From Streptomyces sp. CCM_MD2014 (GTDB taxonomy: Bacteria > Actinomycetota > Actinomycetes > Streptomycetales > Streptomycetaceae), in the NCBI RefSeq assembly GCF_000772045.1, contig NZ_CP009754.1:4960001-5024000 (forward strand): DNA of 64,000 nt, given 5' to 3'. Shown piece by piece: positions 44,792 to 52,465 of the stretch. A model generated the notes under the pieces. It had not been told where the DNA came from and made no database searches. It saw only the letters and a list, made by a program, of their open reading frames with translations. The first letter of the stretch is position 1. Each line of letters starts with the position of its first letter. The translations under genes and the position numbers were made by a program.

Positions 44792-45526
44792 ATGCCGGGA
44801 GGCAGGCTCACCCAGCAGGAACGTCAGCAGATCGCCCTGGGGCTGGCCGACGGCCTCGCCTACGCGGAGATCGCCAGGCGCCTGGACCGCCCCACCTCGA
44901 CGGTCACGCGCGAGGTGATGCGCAACGGCGGCCCCACGGCGTACCGCGCCGACCTCGCGCACCGGGCCACCGAGCGCCGCGCCCACCGGCGCAGGCAGGC
45001 GGCCCCCCGCGGGGCGGAGGCGGCCCCGCCGGTCCGCGGGCGGGACGCCGAGGCCGTGCGCGAGTACGAGGAGACGCTGACCACCGTCTTCATACAGCAG
45101 GGCACGCCGAAGATGATGGCCCGGGTGATGGCGTGCCTCTGCGTCAGCGACACCGGCAGCCTCACCGCGTCCGAACTCGTCCGGCGCCTCCAGGTCAGCC
45201 CGGCGTCCGTCTCCAAGGCGGTCGCCTTCCTCGACGGGCAGGGACTCGTCCGCCGGGAGCGCGACGAGTCCCGCCGCGAGCGCTACGTCATCGACGACGA
45301 CGTCTGGTACCAGTCCATGATCGCCAGCGCCCGGGGGACCCTGCAGGTGGCCGAAACCGCGCGCCAGGGCGTGGCCGTCCTGGGGTCCGGCACCCCGGCC
45401 GCCGAGCGCCTGGAGAACATCGCCCGCTTCCTCGACCACATCTCCGAGAGCATCGTCCGCGCCGCCGATCAGGCCCGCGAGGTCCTGCACACGGCCCCCG
45501 CCGCGCCCCCGGACGGCGAGGGGTGA
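44792..45526 (+). CDS. Transcriptional regulator: HTH_38 (IS30-type) domain fused to a MarR/GbsR-like domain
   Basis: A 244-residue protein with two DNA-binding modules. Residues about 4-45, RLTQQERQQIALGLADGLAY, then AEIARRLDRPTSTVTREVMR, are the helix-turn-helix seen at the start of IS30-type transposases (HTH_38). Residues about 85-230 form a GbsR/MarR-like winged helix (MMARVMACLCVSDTGSLTAS, ELVRRLQVSPASVSKAVAFL, GLVRRERDESRRERYVID). No DDE transposase catalytic domain exists, so it is a regulator, not a mobile element. It is divergent from the DUF4097-ABC operon and probably represses it. ATG 44792 has GAAGGAG upstream. Confidence 0.87.
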   Translation: MPGGRLTQQERQQIALGLADGLAYAEIARRLDRPTSTVTREVMRNGGPTAYRADLAHRATERRAHRRRQAAPRGAEAAPPVRGRDAEAVREYEETLTTVFIQQGTPKMMARVMACLCVSDTGSLTASELVRRLQVSPASVSKAVAFLDGQGLVRRERDESRRERYVIDDDVWYQSMIASARGTLQVAETARQGVAVLGSGTPAAERLENIARFLDHISESIVRAADQAREVLHTAPAAPPDGEG

Positions 45527-45572
45527 CCCCGGGCCGGGCGGGCGCCGCGGGTGCGGCCGTCGGGGCTCGCCC

Positions 45573-46844
45573 CTACATCCGGCTCAGGCAGGCCGCCGCG
45601 AACAGGACGTCCCTGATCGCCTCGCGGTCCCCCACCTGACCGGCCGCCGCCTCCGCCGGAGGCACGTGGCCCGCCGCCAGCCGGCAGAACTCCACACCGT
45701 CCAGGGCGACATGGGCCACCTCGTGATCGGCGGAGCCCACCGCGCCGGGGGAGTCCAGCGGGATGAGCCACTCGCCGCCGCCCGAGCCCTCGATCTCCAG
45801 CCGCAGGCTGCGTCCCGGCTCGCCCGCGGCGACCAGGTGCGGGCGGCCGCCGGGCGCGGCCAGCCCGGCCCGGCGGCGGGCCGCGAGGACACCCGGCAGC
45901 ATCCGGGCCGCGAGGTCGATCATGCCGTTGAGGTGGCGCGCGGACGGCGGTTCGTACGGGTAGTCCACCGCTTCGGCGATGTCCTCCGCGTGCACCCAGC
46001 ACTCGAACGCCCGGTCCAGCATCGCGTCCCGCAGCGGCAGTGCGAAGTCGCCGTACGAGACCGGCATCCCGCCCGAGTCGCCGGTGAACGCCACCGTCCG
46101 GACGATGCCGTGACTCTGCTCACGCCAGGGCGCCCGCACCGCGCGGGTGAGCGGGTAGTGCGAGGCCCGCCAGTACGCCTCCGTGCGGGCGGCCGGTGCC
46201 TGGCTGGGTGCCGTGATCTCGCCCAGCGGGTCGTCGAGGCCCAGCGCGGCCGCGACCGCCCCGTCGACCGTCATCAGGTGCGCGATCACCCCGGCGACGG
46301 TGGTACGGCGGCTCGCGGCTCCGTCGTCCTCGAACCAGCGCAGCCGGACCGGGGCGTGCCACTCGGCGTCCCCGAAGTCCTGGAGCAGCGCGTCCAGGCG
46401 GGCGGTCTCGGCGTCGTAGGGTGCGGCCCACCCGGGTACCGGGATGCGGGGCGGGCGCCGCTCCAGGCAGCCCTCCAGAACCCGGGTGCGCAGGGCGGGA
46501 TCCAGGTCGAGGCTCTCCGGCCGCTGGAGCAGCGTGACCGCCTCGCGCAGGCGCAGCGCCTCGTCGGCGCACGCCTCGCACTCCCCGAGGTGCGCCTCCA
46601 CGGCGTCCGCCTCCTGCGCCGAGCAGGCCGCCAGCGCCCACGCCCCGAGCAGCGACGTCAGCACCTGGTGCTCCAGCGCGGCCGGCGCCGGGTCGGGCAG
46701 CGCCCGCCCGCCGTCCTCGACGGAGGCGCGGGGCAGCGGTATGCGCGCTCCGGAGCCGGTGTCGTGCCCCTGTGCGTCCCGCGTGTCCCGGGTCTCCCGC
46801 GTGTCCTGCTCGTCGTTTCCGTCGTCCTCGTCGTGCGCCTTCAT
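45573..46844 (-). CDS. Zinc-binding anti-sigma factor fused to a DinB/maleylpyruvate-isomerase-like domain
   Basis: A 423-residue protein. After a charged disordered start, residues about 60-105 form an anti-sigma zinc-finger module with HLGECEACADEALRLREAV (Hx3Cx2C). Residues about 145-420 are a mycothiol-type DinB-fold domain, with VAGVIAHLMTVDGAVAAALG, and FECWVHAEDIAEAVDYPYEP as metal-ligand helices. No membrane segment is seen, so it is cytosolic. Its ATG (46842-46844) overlaps the stop of the sigma gene (ATGA), giving coupled, near-equal synthesis. A thiol or small molecule sensed by the DinB-like part could release the sigma factor. Confidence 0.85.
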   Translation of the reverse strand: MKAHDEDDGNDEQDTRETRDTRDAQGHDTGSGARIPLPRASVEDGGRALPDPAPAALEHQVLTSLLGAWALAACSAQEADAVEAHLGECEACADEALRLREAVTLLQRPESLDLDPALRTRVLEGCLERRPPRIPVPGWAAPYDAETARLDALLQDFGDAEWHAPVRLRWFEDDGAASRRTTVAGVIAHLMTVDGAVAAALGLDDPLGEITAPSQAPAARTEAYWRASHYPLTRAVRAPWREQSHGIVRTVAFTGDSGGMPVSYGDFALPLRDAMLDRAFECWVHAEDIAEAVDYPYEPPSARHLNGMIDLAARMLPGVLAARRRAGLAAPGGRPHLVAAGEPGRSLRLEIEGSGGGEWLIPLDSPGAVGSADHEVAHVALDGVEFCRLAAGHVPPAEAAAGQVGDREAIRDVLFAAACLSRM

Positions 46845-47434
46845 GCCGCACCCCCGTAGCCGGGCGGTGCCGCGGGCGGGTGCGGGGCGGTGCCGGCGTC
46901 GCGGGCCGTGGACAGGAGCTGGAGGCCCAGGCGCAGGCGGCGGCGGGCCTCGTCCTCCGTGACGCCGAGGTCGGCGGCGGTCTGGCGGTAGTCGCGGCGC
47001 TGGAAGTACGCCAGCTCGAGGGCGGCGCGCAGGGGAGCCGGCATGGACTGGACGATGTAGTCGGCGCGGGCGGCGACCGAGGCGTGCCGCACCTTGGTCT
47101 CCAGCTCCTCCGCGGTGCCCGGCCCGCCCCGGACCAGCGCCGCCGTCTCGGTGGCGCGCAGCCGCTGGACGGCGAATCGGTGGGTGAGCGTGGCGACCCA
47201 GGTGCGCAGCGGGCCCTGCCGGGGGTCGTAGGCGTCGGGGTGCTCCCAGACGTGCGCGAAGACGTCGCGCGTGATGTGGTCGGCGGCACGCTCGTCGTCG
47301 AGCACGCGGTGCGCCAGGCCGTGCACCAGCGAGGCGAACCGGTCGTACAGCTCGCCCAGGGCGGCGGCCTCGCCGCGCGCGAGCCGCTGCTGCATCTTGC
47401 GGTCCCAGCGCAGTGGCACGTCCCTCTTCGCCAT
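46841..47434 (-). CDS. ECF RNA polymerase sigma factor
   Basis: A 197-residue ECF sigma factor. Region 2 is LGELYDRFASLVHGLAHRVL followed by DDERAADHITRDVFAHVWEH, and a region 2.4-like stretch has RTWVATLTHRFAVQRLR. Region 4 is MPAPLRAALELAYFQRRDYR, QTAADLGVTEDEARRRLRLG. The cognate anti-sigma factor is the overlapping gene. ATG at 47432-47434 is chosen because an upstream extension to 47527 is Cys/Arg-rich and unlike the family. It is divergent from the STAS gene. Confidence 0.9.
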   Translation of the reverse strand: MAKRDVPLRWDRKMQQRLARGEAAALGELYDRFASLVHGLAHRVLDDERAADHITRDVFAHVWEHPDAYDPRQGPLRTWVATLTHRFAVQRLRATETAALVRGGPGTAEELETKVRHASVAARADYIVQSMPAPLRAALELAYFQRRDYRQTAADLGVTEDEARRRLRLGLQLLSTARDAGTAPHPPAAPPGYGGAA

Positions 47435-47743
47435 GCCGTTCCTCCACCCCCTCCTCGGACCAGCCTGCGGCCACCCCGTCCCCGAATGTAGTCGGCACGT
47501 CCGACAGCGCACGCCCCTTTGCTCCAATGCGCGCCCCCGTCCGGCCGGAGGTGATATGCGCCTCCACTACCCTCTATCGTGCGACCGAAATCGATCGAAC
47601 AGGATCGAAAGCGTCTGAAACAAGCCTCTTCCGACCGGTCTCCGTTTCCGCCCCGGCGTTTGCGGGAACGGCCGGTGGGCAGGCGCGCCGCCAAGAAGCG
47701 TAAGCATGGCTTCCGTTTCGGGTGAATCCAGGCGTTCCGACGG
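47435..47743. other. Divergent region between ECF sigma factor and STAS gene
   Basis: This 309-bp region has no supported gene. It carries the four 10-bp units at 47583-47622 and a GTTTCGGGTGAAT stretch (47717-47729) that weakly resembles stress-sigma promoters before the STAS gene. Confidence 0.55.
47583..47622. promoter_or_regulatory. Four helically phased 10-bp direct repeats (GAYCGAAAnn)
   Basis: GACCGAAATC / GATCGAACAG / GATCGAAAGC / GTCTGAAACA follow each other without gaps at 47583, 47593, 47603 and 47613. Sites one helical turn apart put bound protein on one face of the DNA. On the other strand the units read TTTCGATC, similar to DeoR-family half-sites. Placed in the sigma/STAS divergent region, they are probably a shared operator. 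Confidence 0.6.
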
Positions 47744-48133
47744 ATGAAGGGCATGGTGGTGACGTTCAACGTGACCGGCGGCGAGCGGGGCCGGTGGGCC
47801 GTGCTCCAGGTGTCGGGCGAGCTCGACCTGGTGACGTCACCGGTGCTGCGGCAGCGCGTGCACGACGAGGTCGCGGAGGGGCGGCACAGCCTCGTCCTGG
47901 ACCTCTCCGAGGTCCTCTTCTGCGACTCCAGCGGGGTCGGCGTCCTCATCGCCTCCCGCCGGCTCATCCGCTCCTGCCAGGGCAGACTGCGCCTGATACT
48001 GCCCGCTCAGGGGGCCGTCGACGGCTCCCACGTCAACCGCGTCCTCGGTGCGCTGGGCGTGCGCCGGCTCTTCGACTGCCACCCCGACCTCGCCTCGGCG
48101 ACCGGGGACGAGCCGCGCCCCCTGTCCGCGTAG
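47744..48133 (+). CDS. STAS-domain anti-sigma factor antagonist
   Basis: A 129-residue protein of the SpoIIAA/RsbV/BldG class. The STAS fold is visible as VLQVSGELDLVTSPVLRQRV, then LVLDLSEVLFCDSSGVGVLI. The serine in the DSSGVG motif is the usual phosphorylation site by an RsbW-like kinase. The unphosphorylated form binds an anti-sigma factor and frees its sigma. An RsbW-like ATPase is encoded 1.1 kb downstream (49247). The start is ATG 47744 or ATG 47753. Confidence 0.92.
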   Translation: MKGMVVTFNVTGGERGRWAVLQVSGELDLVTSPVLRQRVHDEVAEGRHSLVLDLSEVLFCDSSGVGVLIASRRLIRSCQGRLRLILPAQGAVDGSHVNRVLGALGVRRLFDCHPDLASATGDEPRPLSA

Positions 48134-48190
48134 GCGTACGCTCCGGGCGGAACGTACCCGAGCACCGACGTGAGACGGCCGGAGAGAGCC

Positions 48191-48703
48191 ATGGTCAACA
48201 GCGAGTACGAGCGCAGGATCGCCGCCCGGTTCACCACCTTCGACCAGGACGGCAACGGTCACATCGACCGTTCCGACTTCAGCGGGGCGGCCAAGGCCCT
48301 GCTCGCCGAGTTCGGCGTCGCCGCCCGCTCCGACAAGGGGCAGGCGCTGTATGGCGGAGCGGAGGCGCTCTGGCAGGGGCTGGCCGGCATCGCCGACCGG
48401 GACGGCGACCAGCGCATCACCCTCGAGGAGTTCGTCACCGGGGCGGTCAAACGGCTGCGCGACAAGCCGGACCGGTTCGCCGAGATCGCCCGCCCCTTCC
48501 TGCACGCCGCCCTCGCCGTCGCCGACCCCGCCGACGACGGCACGGTCACCGTCGCGAACGCCGCGCGGGCGCTGACCGCGTTCGGCGTGCCCGGGGACGC
48601 CGCCGGGCCGGTCGCCGCCGCGCTCGACACGGACGGCGACGGCAGGGTGGGGGAGGCGGAGGTCGTCCCCGCCTTCGCCCGCTGGTTCACCGTGCCGGAG
48701 TAG
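48191..48703 (+). CDS. EF-hand calcium-binding protein (calerythrin/CabC type)
   Basis: A 170-residue cytosolic calmodulin-like protein with four EF-hands. Loops 1, 2 and 4 are good (DQDGNGHIDRSDF, DRDGDQRITLEEF, DTDGDGRVGEAEV). Loop 3 (DPADDGTVTVANA) is weak, ending in Ala rather than Glu. It probably buffers or senses calcium; similar Streptomyces proteins influence aerial growth. It lies 57 bp after the STAS gene, but the link is only positional. ATG 48191 has GGAGAG upstream. Confidence 0.92.
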   Translation: MVNSEYERRIAARFTTFDQDGNGHIDRSDFSGAAKALLAEFGVAARSDKGQALYGGAEALWQGLAGIADRDGDQRITLEEFVTGAVKRLRDKPDRFAEIARPFLHAALAVADPADDGTVTVANAARALTAFGVPGDAAGPVAAALDTDGDGRVGEAEVVPAFARWFTVPE

Positions 48704-49246
48704 GGGCACCCGCCCGCAAGGCGCCCGCCCGCAGGCCACCCCCGCGCGGCACCCGTCCGCGAGGCCCCCGCACGGCACGCGCCGAGCGGGCACATGTCGC
48801 GGATCGTGGCAGGACGGCATCACGGAGCGTTGATACCGGGTTGTGTCCGCCGTGTGACCCGTTACGGCCCGGAGTCGGTGCCACGCTCCGGTACCTTGTG
48901 TGGGATGCGAGTGGTCCCGAGCGCCAGCCGTGCCGGAGCTGCCCCCGGGGCGGCTCCGGAACCGACGGTGTGCGCCTTGCCCCGCAGGGCGGAACGGCCG
49001 TCGGCCGCCGCCTGTTCGACTCCCCGGAATGTGCGTCGCACAGTATGGCGCACGGGTACTCCTTCGCGCTGGAATATGCCCGAAGCGCTTGTTGACGTGA
49101 CTGTCCGTCAACCATGCTGTTCCACAAGGGATTCACGTACGGTGAGCCCCGCCCCGGCCGTTGTTCTGGCCATGCTGGAAATGGCTACGATCGTGGCCCT
49201 CATGAGGCGCGAGCCTTTGTGTCCGCCGGTTCGGATGGTGTGAGCG
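48704..49246. other. Long intergenic region before the RsbW-like ATPase
   Basis: This 543-bp region has no ORF I can support; short frames here have low-complexity or Cys/Arg-rich products. It holds CCGGAG-N11-CTCCGG (48869-48891) and GTTGACG-N8-CGTCAAC (49091-49112), the latter a perfect 7-bp inverted repeat containing a TTGACG -35-like sequence. Promoter and control elements for the ATPase are likely here. Confidence 0.5.
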
Positions 49247-49726
49247 GTGCAGGTGCTTCAAGTGCAGCTGGAGGTCCGTCCAGACCCCTCGGAAGTGGGG
49301 CGCGCCCGGCGCTGGGCGCGCTCACGTCTGGCCGGGTCGGGGATACGGGCCGATGAACCACTCGCCGAGACGCTGGTCCTGCTCGTCTCCGAGCTCGTCA
49401 CCAACGCCGTGGTCCACACCGGGCGTTCGGCGGTGCTGCGGCTGGTGCTGCCGGGCGCGGTGACCGAGGAGGCCACCGTTCGCCTCGAGGTGGACGACGC
49501 CAGCGACCGTGCCCCGGTGCCCCGTTGTGCGGGCGGCGAGGCGACGGGCGGCCGGGGCCTCGCCCTCGTGGACGGCCTCGCCGACCGCTGGGGCTGGAGC
49601 CGGGAGGGCGCCGGCAAGCGCATCTGGTGCGAGCTGGACCGCTCCTCCGGGGGCGGGGACGCCGCACCCGTCTGCGGGAACGGCGGCGCGGCGGCGTACG
49701 AGGGATTCGCCTTCGAGGTCGTGTGA
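49247..49726 (+). CDS. RsbW-like ATP-binding regulatory protein (HATPase_c)
   Basis: A 159-residue GHKL ATPase of the Streptomyces anti-sigma/regulatory type. The N-box is LVSELVTNAVVHTG; the G1 region is LEVDDASDRAPVP; the glycine-rich G2 is GGRGLALVDGLADRWG. About 30 residues of low complexity follow. It may phosphorylate a STAS partner, such as the one encoded at 47744, or sequester a sigma factor. Hundreds of such proteins exist per genus, so the partner is uncertain. The start is GTG 49247; a second GTG is two codons later. Confidence 0.87.
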   Translation: MQVLQVQLEVRPDPSEVGRARRWARSRLAGSGIRADEPLAETLVLLVSELVTNAVVHTGRSAVLRLVLPGAVTEEATVRLEVDDASDRAPVPRCAGGEATGGRGLALVDGLADRWGWSREGAGKRIWCELDRSSGGGDAAPVCGNGGAAAYEGFAFEVV

Positions 49727-49780
49727 CGGCCGTGCGCCGGGATGTGCTTCCGTGCGCGTCCCCGGCGAAACGGTACACAA

Positions 49781-49828
49781 GTGAGGAAACCCTCCTCGCC
49801 GGTTGACGGATCGTGACCGTTTCCTCAC
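49781..49828. promoter_or_regulatory. Long-range 10-bp inverted repeat GTGAGGAAAC...GTTTCCTCAC
   Basis: GTGAGGAAAC (49781-49790) and GTTTCCTCAC (49819-49828) are perfect arms 28 bp apart. Outside them, ACAA and TTGT extend the match with small offsets. The loop contains TTGACG. It lies 54 bp past the ATPase stop; it could be a large hairpin or a two-site operator. Confidence 0.5.
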
Positions 49829-49860
49829 GCTTGTAGCCACGATTCGCCGCGAGGGGACGA

Positions 49861-49885
49861 CGAGGGCTCGGTGACGGAGCCCTCG
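49861..49885. terminator. Terminator hairpin between converging ATPase and GlxA-type genes
   Basis: CGAGGGCTC (49861-49869) and GAGCCCTCG (49877-49885) are perfect 9-bp arms with a 7-base loop. The rest of the 305-bp gap (49727-50031) has nothing I can assign. Confidence 0.7.
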
Positions 49886-50031
49886 ACGAGCGTGGGTCGT
49901 GTCGGCGGCGGTTCCCTCGGGGGCGACGGGAGCCGGGCGGGAGCGCCGGAGTCGGGCGGCGGCGCGCGATGCCGTGCTCGGGGCGGACAGCGCCGCGCCG
50001 CCGGCCGACGGACACGGGACGGAGATCCCGC

Positions 50032-51066
50032 TCATTCTCCACAGGCTGTGGACGACTCCGCGCGGAAGGTCCGCCGGTACCCGGTCGGCGTGACGCCGAG
50101 CGCCGCCTGCAGATGCTGCCGCATCGACTGGGCCGTTCCGAAACCGGCGTCCCGGGCCACCCGGTCGACCGACAGGGCGGTGGACTCCAGCAGGTGCCGG
50201 GCCCGTTCCACGCGCTGCCGGGTGAGCCACTGGCCCGGACTGACGCCGACCTCCTCGCGGAAACGGCGGGTGAAGGTGCGTACCGACATCGACTCCTGGG
50301 CGGCCATGTCCCGCAGCTGGATCGGCTCGTGCAGACGTCCCAGCGCCCAGGCACGGGCGGCCGTCGTGGACGACTGCTGCGGATCGGGCACCGGCCGCTC
50401 GATGAACTGCGCCTGCCCGCCGTCCCGGTGGGGCGGCACGACGGTGCGCCGGGCCACCTCGTTGGCCACGGCCGTGCCGTGGTCCCGGCGCACGATGTGC
50501 ACGCACAGGTCGATCCCCGCCGCGACCCCCGCCGAGGTGAGCACGTCGCCGTCGTCGACGAACAGCACGTCGGCGTCCACCCGCACCTTCGGGAACAGCC
50601 GCTGGAAGTGCTCGGCCGAGGCCCAGTGCGTGGTCGCCGGGCGGCCGTCGAGGTACCCGGCGGCGGCCAGCACGAAGCCGCCCGTGCAGATCGCGACGAG
50701 CCGGGTGCCGGGCCGCACGTGGGCCAGCGCGGCGGTCAGCTCCCCGGTCAGCACGCCCTCCTGGTAGACCGGGCCCAGCTCGTAGGAGGCGGGGACCACG
50801 ACCGTGTCGGCGGTGGCCAGTGCCTCGGGGCCGTTCTCGACCATGATCGCGAAGTCCGCGTCCGTGTCGACGGGGCCCGGCGGCCGGACCGAGCAGGTGA
50901 TCACCTCGTACAGCGGCCGCTTCCGCTCGTCGCGGGCGAGGCCGAAGATGCGCGGCGCGATGCCCAGCTCGAAGGGGAGCAGACCGTCGAGGGCGAGGAC
51001 CACGACGCGGTGCGGGCGGCCGGAGGAGGCGGTGGTGCCGGAGGTGTCGCCGGGGCCTGAGGTCAT
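50032..51066 (-). CDS. GlxA-family AraC-type regulator (DJ-1/PfpI plus HTH)
   Basis: A 344-residue regulator. The N-terminal DJ-1/PfpI-like domain (about 20-200) has VVVLALDGLLPFELGIAPRI and the elbow LVAICTGGFVLAAAGYLDGR with its cysteine. The C-terminal AraC HTH pair (about 235-335) includes LRDMAAQESMSVRTFTRRFR and VARDAGFGTAQSMRQHLQAA. The divergent MFS gene starts 72 bp away and is the likely target. ATG at 51064-51066. Confidence 0.92.
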   Translation of the reverse strand: MTSGPGDTSGTTASSGRPHRVVVLALDGLLPFELGIAPRIFGLARDERKRPLYEVITCSVRPPGPVDTDADFAIMVENGPEALATADTVVVPASYELGPVYQEGVLTGELTAALAHVRPGTRLVAICTGGFVLAAAGYLDGRPATTHWASAEHFQRLFPKVRVDADVLFVDDGDVLTSAGVAAGIDLCVHIVRRDHGTAVANEVARRTVVPPHRDGGQAQFIERPVPDPQQSSTTAARAWALGRLHEPIQLRDMAAQESMSVRTFTRRFREEVGVSPGQWLTRQRVERARHLLESTALSVDRVARDAGFGTAQSMRQHLQAALGVTPTGYRRTFRAESSTACGE

Positions 51067-51137
51067 GGCCCGATCCTAGCGAACCATGTCCTCCGGGCCA
51101 CTCGTCGGTACGTCGTCCCCTGCGGAGACTCAGTGAC

Positions 51138-52445
51138 GTGACCCAGACAACCGACGCCACCGCAGTATCCGAGGACCGGCGGGTGCCGGCCCGCCGCCGG
51201 CGCGTGCACCGCGCCTGGTGGGTCGCCGCCGTCACCTTCGTGACGATCATCGGGGCGGCCGCCTTCCGCTCCCTGCCCGGCATCCTCATCGACCCGCTCC
51301 ACCAGGAGTTCGGCTGGTCGCGCGGCACGATCGGCGCCGCCGTCTCCGTCAACCTCGCGCTCTACGGGCTGACCGCACCCTTCGCCGCCGCGCTGATGGA
51401 CCGCTTCGGCATCCGGCGGGTCGTCGCCGTCGCCCTGATGGTGATCGCGCTCGGTTCCGGCCTGACCGTGTGGATGAACTCCGCCTGGCAGCTCATCCTC
51501 TGCTGGGGCCTGCTGGTCGGCCTCGGCTCCGGCTCGATGGCCCTGGCCTTCGCCGCCACCGTCACCAACCGCTGGTTCACCGAGCGGCGCGGCCTGGTCA
51601 CCGGCGTCCTCACCGCCGCCTCCGCCTCCGGCCAGCTCATCTTCCTGCCGCTGCTGTCCTGGATCGTCGAGACGTACGACTGGCGCCCGGCGGCCGTCAC
51701 CGTCGCCCTCGCCGCCCTGGCCGTCGTCCCCTTCGTCTGGCTCCTGCTGCACGACCACCCGGCCGACGTCGGCCAGAAGCCGTACGGCGCGAAGGAGTTC
51801 GCACCCAAGCCCGACCCCGTCCCCGGCGCCGCCCGGCGCGCCCTGACGGTCCTGTTCTCCGCCGTCCGCACCGGCCCGTTCTGGCTCCTGGCCGGCACCT
51901 TCGCGATCTGCGGCGCCTCCACCAACGGCCTGATCCAGACCCACTTCGTGCCCGCCGCCCACGACCACGGCATGCCGATCACCGCCGCGGCCTCGCTGCT
52001 CGCCGTCATCGGGGTGTTCGACGTGGTCGGCACGATCGCCTCCGGCTGGTTCACCGACCGCTTCGAACCGCGCCGCCTGCTCGCCGTCTACTACGCCCTG
52101 CGCGGCGTCTCCCTCCTCTTCCTCCCCATGCTGCTCGCGCCGAGCGTCCACCCGCCGATGGTCTTCTTCATCGTCTTCTACGGGCTCGACTGGGTCGCCA
52201 CCGTCCCGCCGACCCTCGCGCTGTGCCGCGAGCACTACGGCGACGACAGCGCGATCGTCTTCGGCTGGGTGCTCGCCTCCCACCAGGTGGGCGCCGCCCT
52301 CGTCGCCTTCCTCGGCGGCGTGGCCCGCGACCACTTCGGCTCGTACGACGTGGTGTGGGTCGCCTCCGGGGCGCTGTGCGCGGCGGCGGCGCTGATGGCG
52401 CTGGTGATCCGGCGGCGGGGGACGCCGGTGGCCGCCCTGTCGTGA
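51138..52445 (+). CDS. Major facilitator superfamily transporter (monocarboxylate/OFA-like)
   Basis: A 435-residue permease with twelve predicted helices and a central cytosolic loop (about 215-235, KPYGAKEFAPKPDPVPGAAR). Loop 2-3 carries the MFS motif as ALMDRFGIRRVVA, and helix segments such as GTIGAAVSVNLALYGLTAPF and VTNRWFTERRGLVTGVLTAA resemble oxalate/formate-antiporter and monocarboxylate carriers. It is probably induced with the GlxA-type regulator upstream. The start is GTG 51138. The substrate is unknown. Confidence 0.9.
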   Translation: MTQTTDATAVSEDRRVPARRRRVHRAWWVAAVTFVTIIGAAAFRSLPGILIDPLHQEFGWSRGTIGAAVSVNLALYGLTAPFAAALMDRFGIRRVVAVALMVIALGSGLTVWMNSAWQLILCWGLLVGLGSGSMALAFAATVTNRWFTERRGLVTGVLTAASASGQLIFLPLLSWIVETYDWRPAAVTVALAALAVVPFVWLLLHDHPADVGQKPYGAKEFAPKPDPVPGAARRALTVLFSAVRTGPFWLLAGTFAICGASTNGLIQTHFVPAAHDHGMPITAAASLLAVIGVFDVVGTIASGWFTDRFEPRRLLAVYYALRGVSLLFLPMLLAPSVHPPMVFFIVFYGLDWVATVPPTLALCREHYGDDSAIVFGWVLASHQVGAALVAFLGGVARDHFGSYDVVWVASGALCAAAALMALVIRRRGTPVAALS

Positions 52446-52465
52446 ACGGGTTCTAGGCTGCGGGC

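Noticed and set aside
44792..45526. IS30-type transposase because of the HTH_38 domain
   Set aside because: No DDE catalytic domain, no terminal inverted repeats, and the second half is a MarR/GbsR-like winged helix, so it is a regulator.
48794..49243. Possible gene before the RsbW-like ATPase
   Set aside because: Cys/Arg/Pro-rich product with no domain. The region contains inverted repeats better explained as regulatory DNA. I could not exclude a short peptide.
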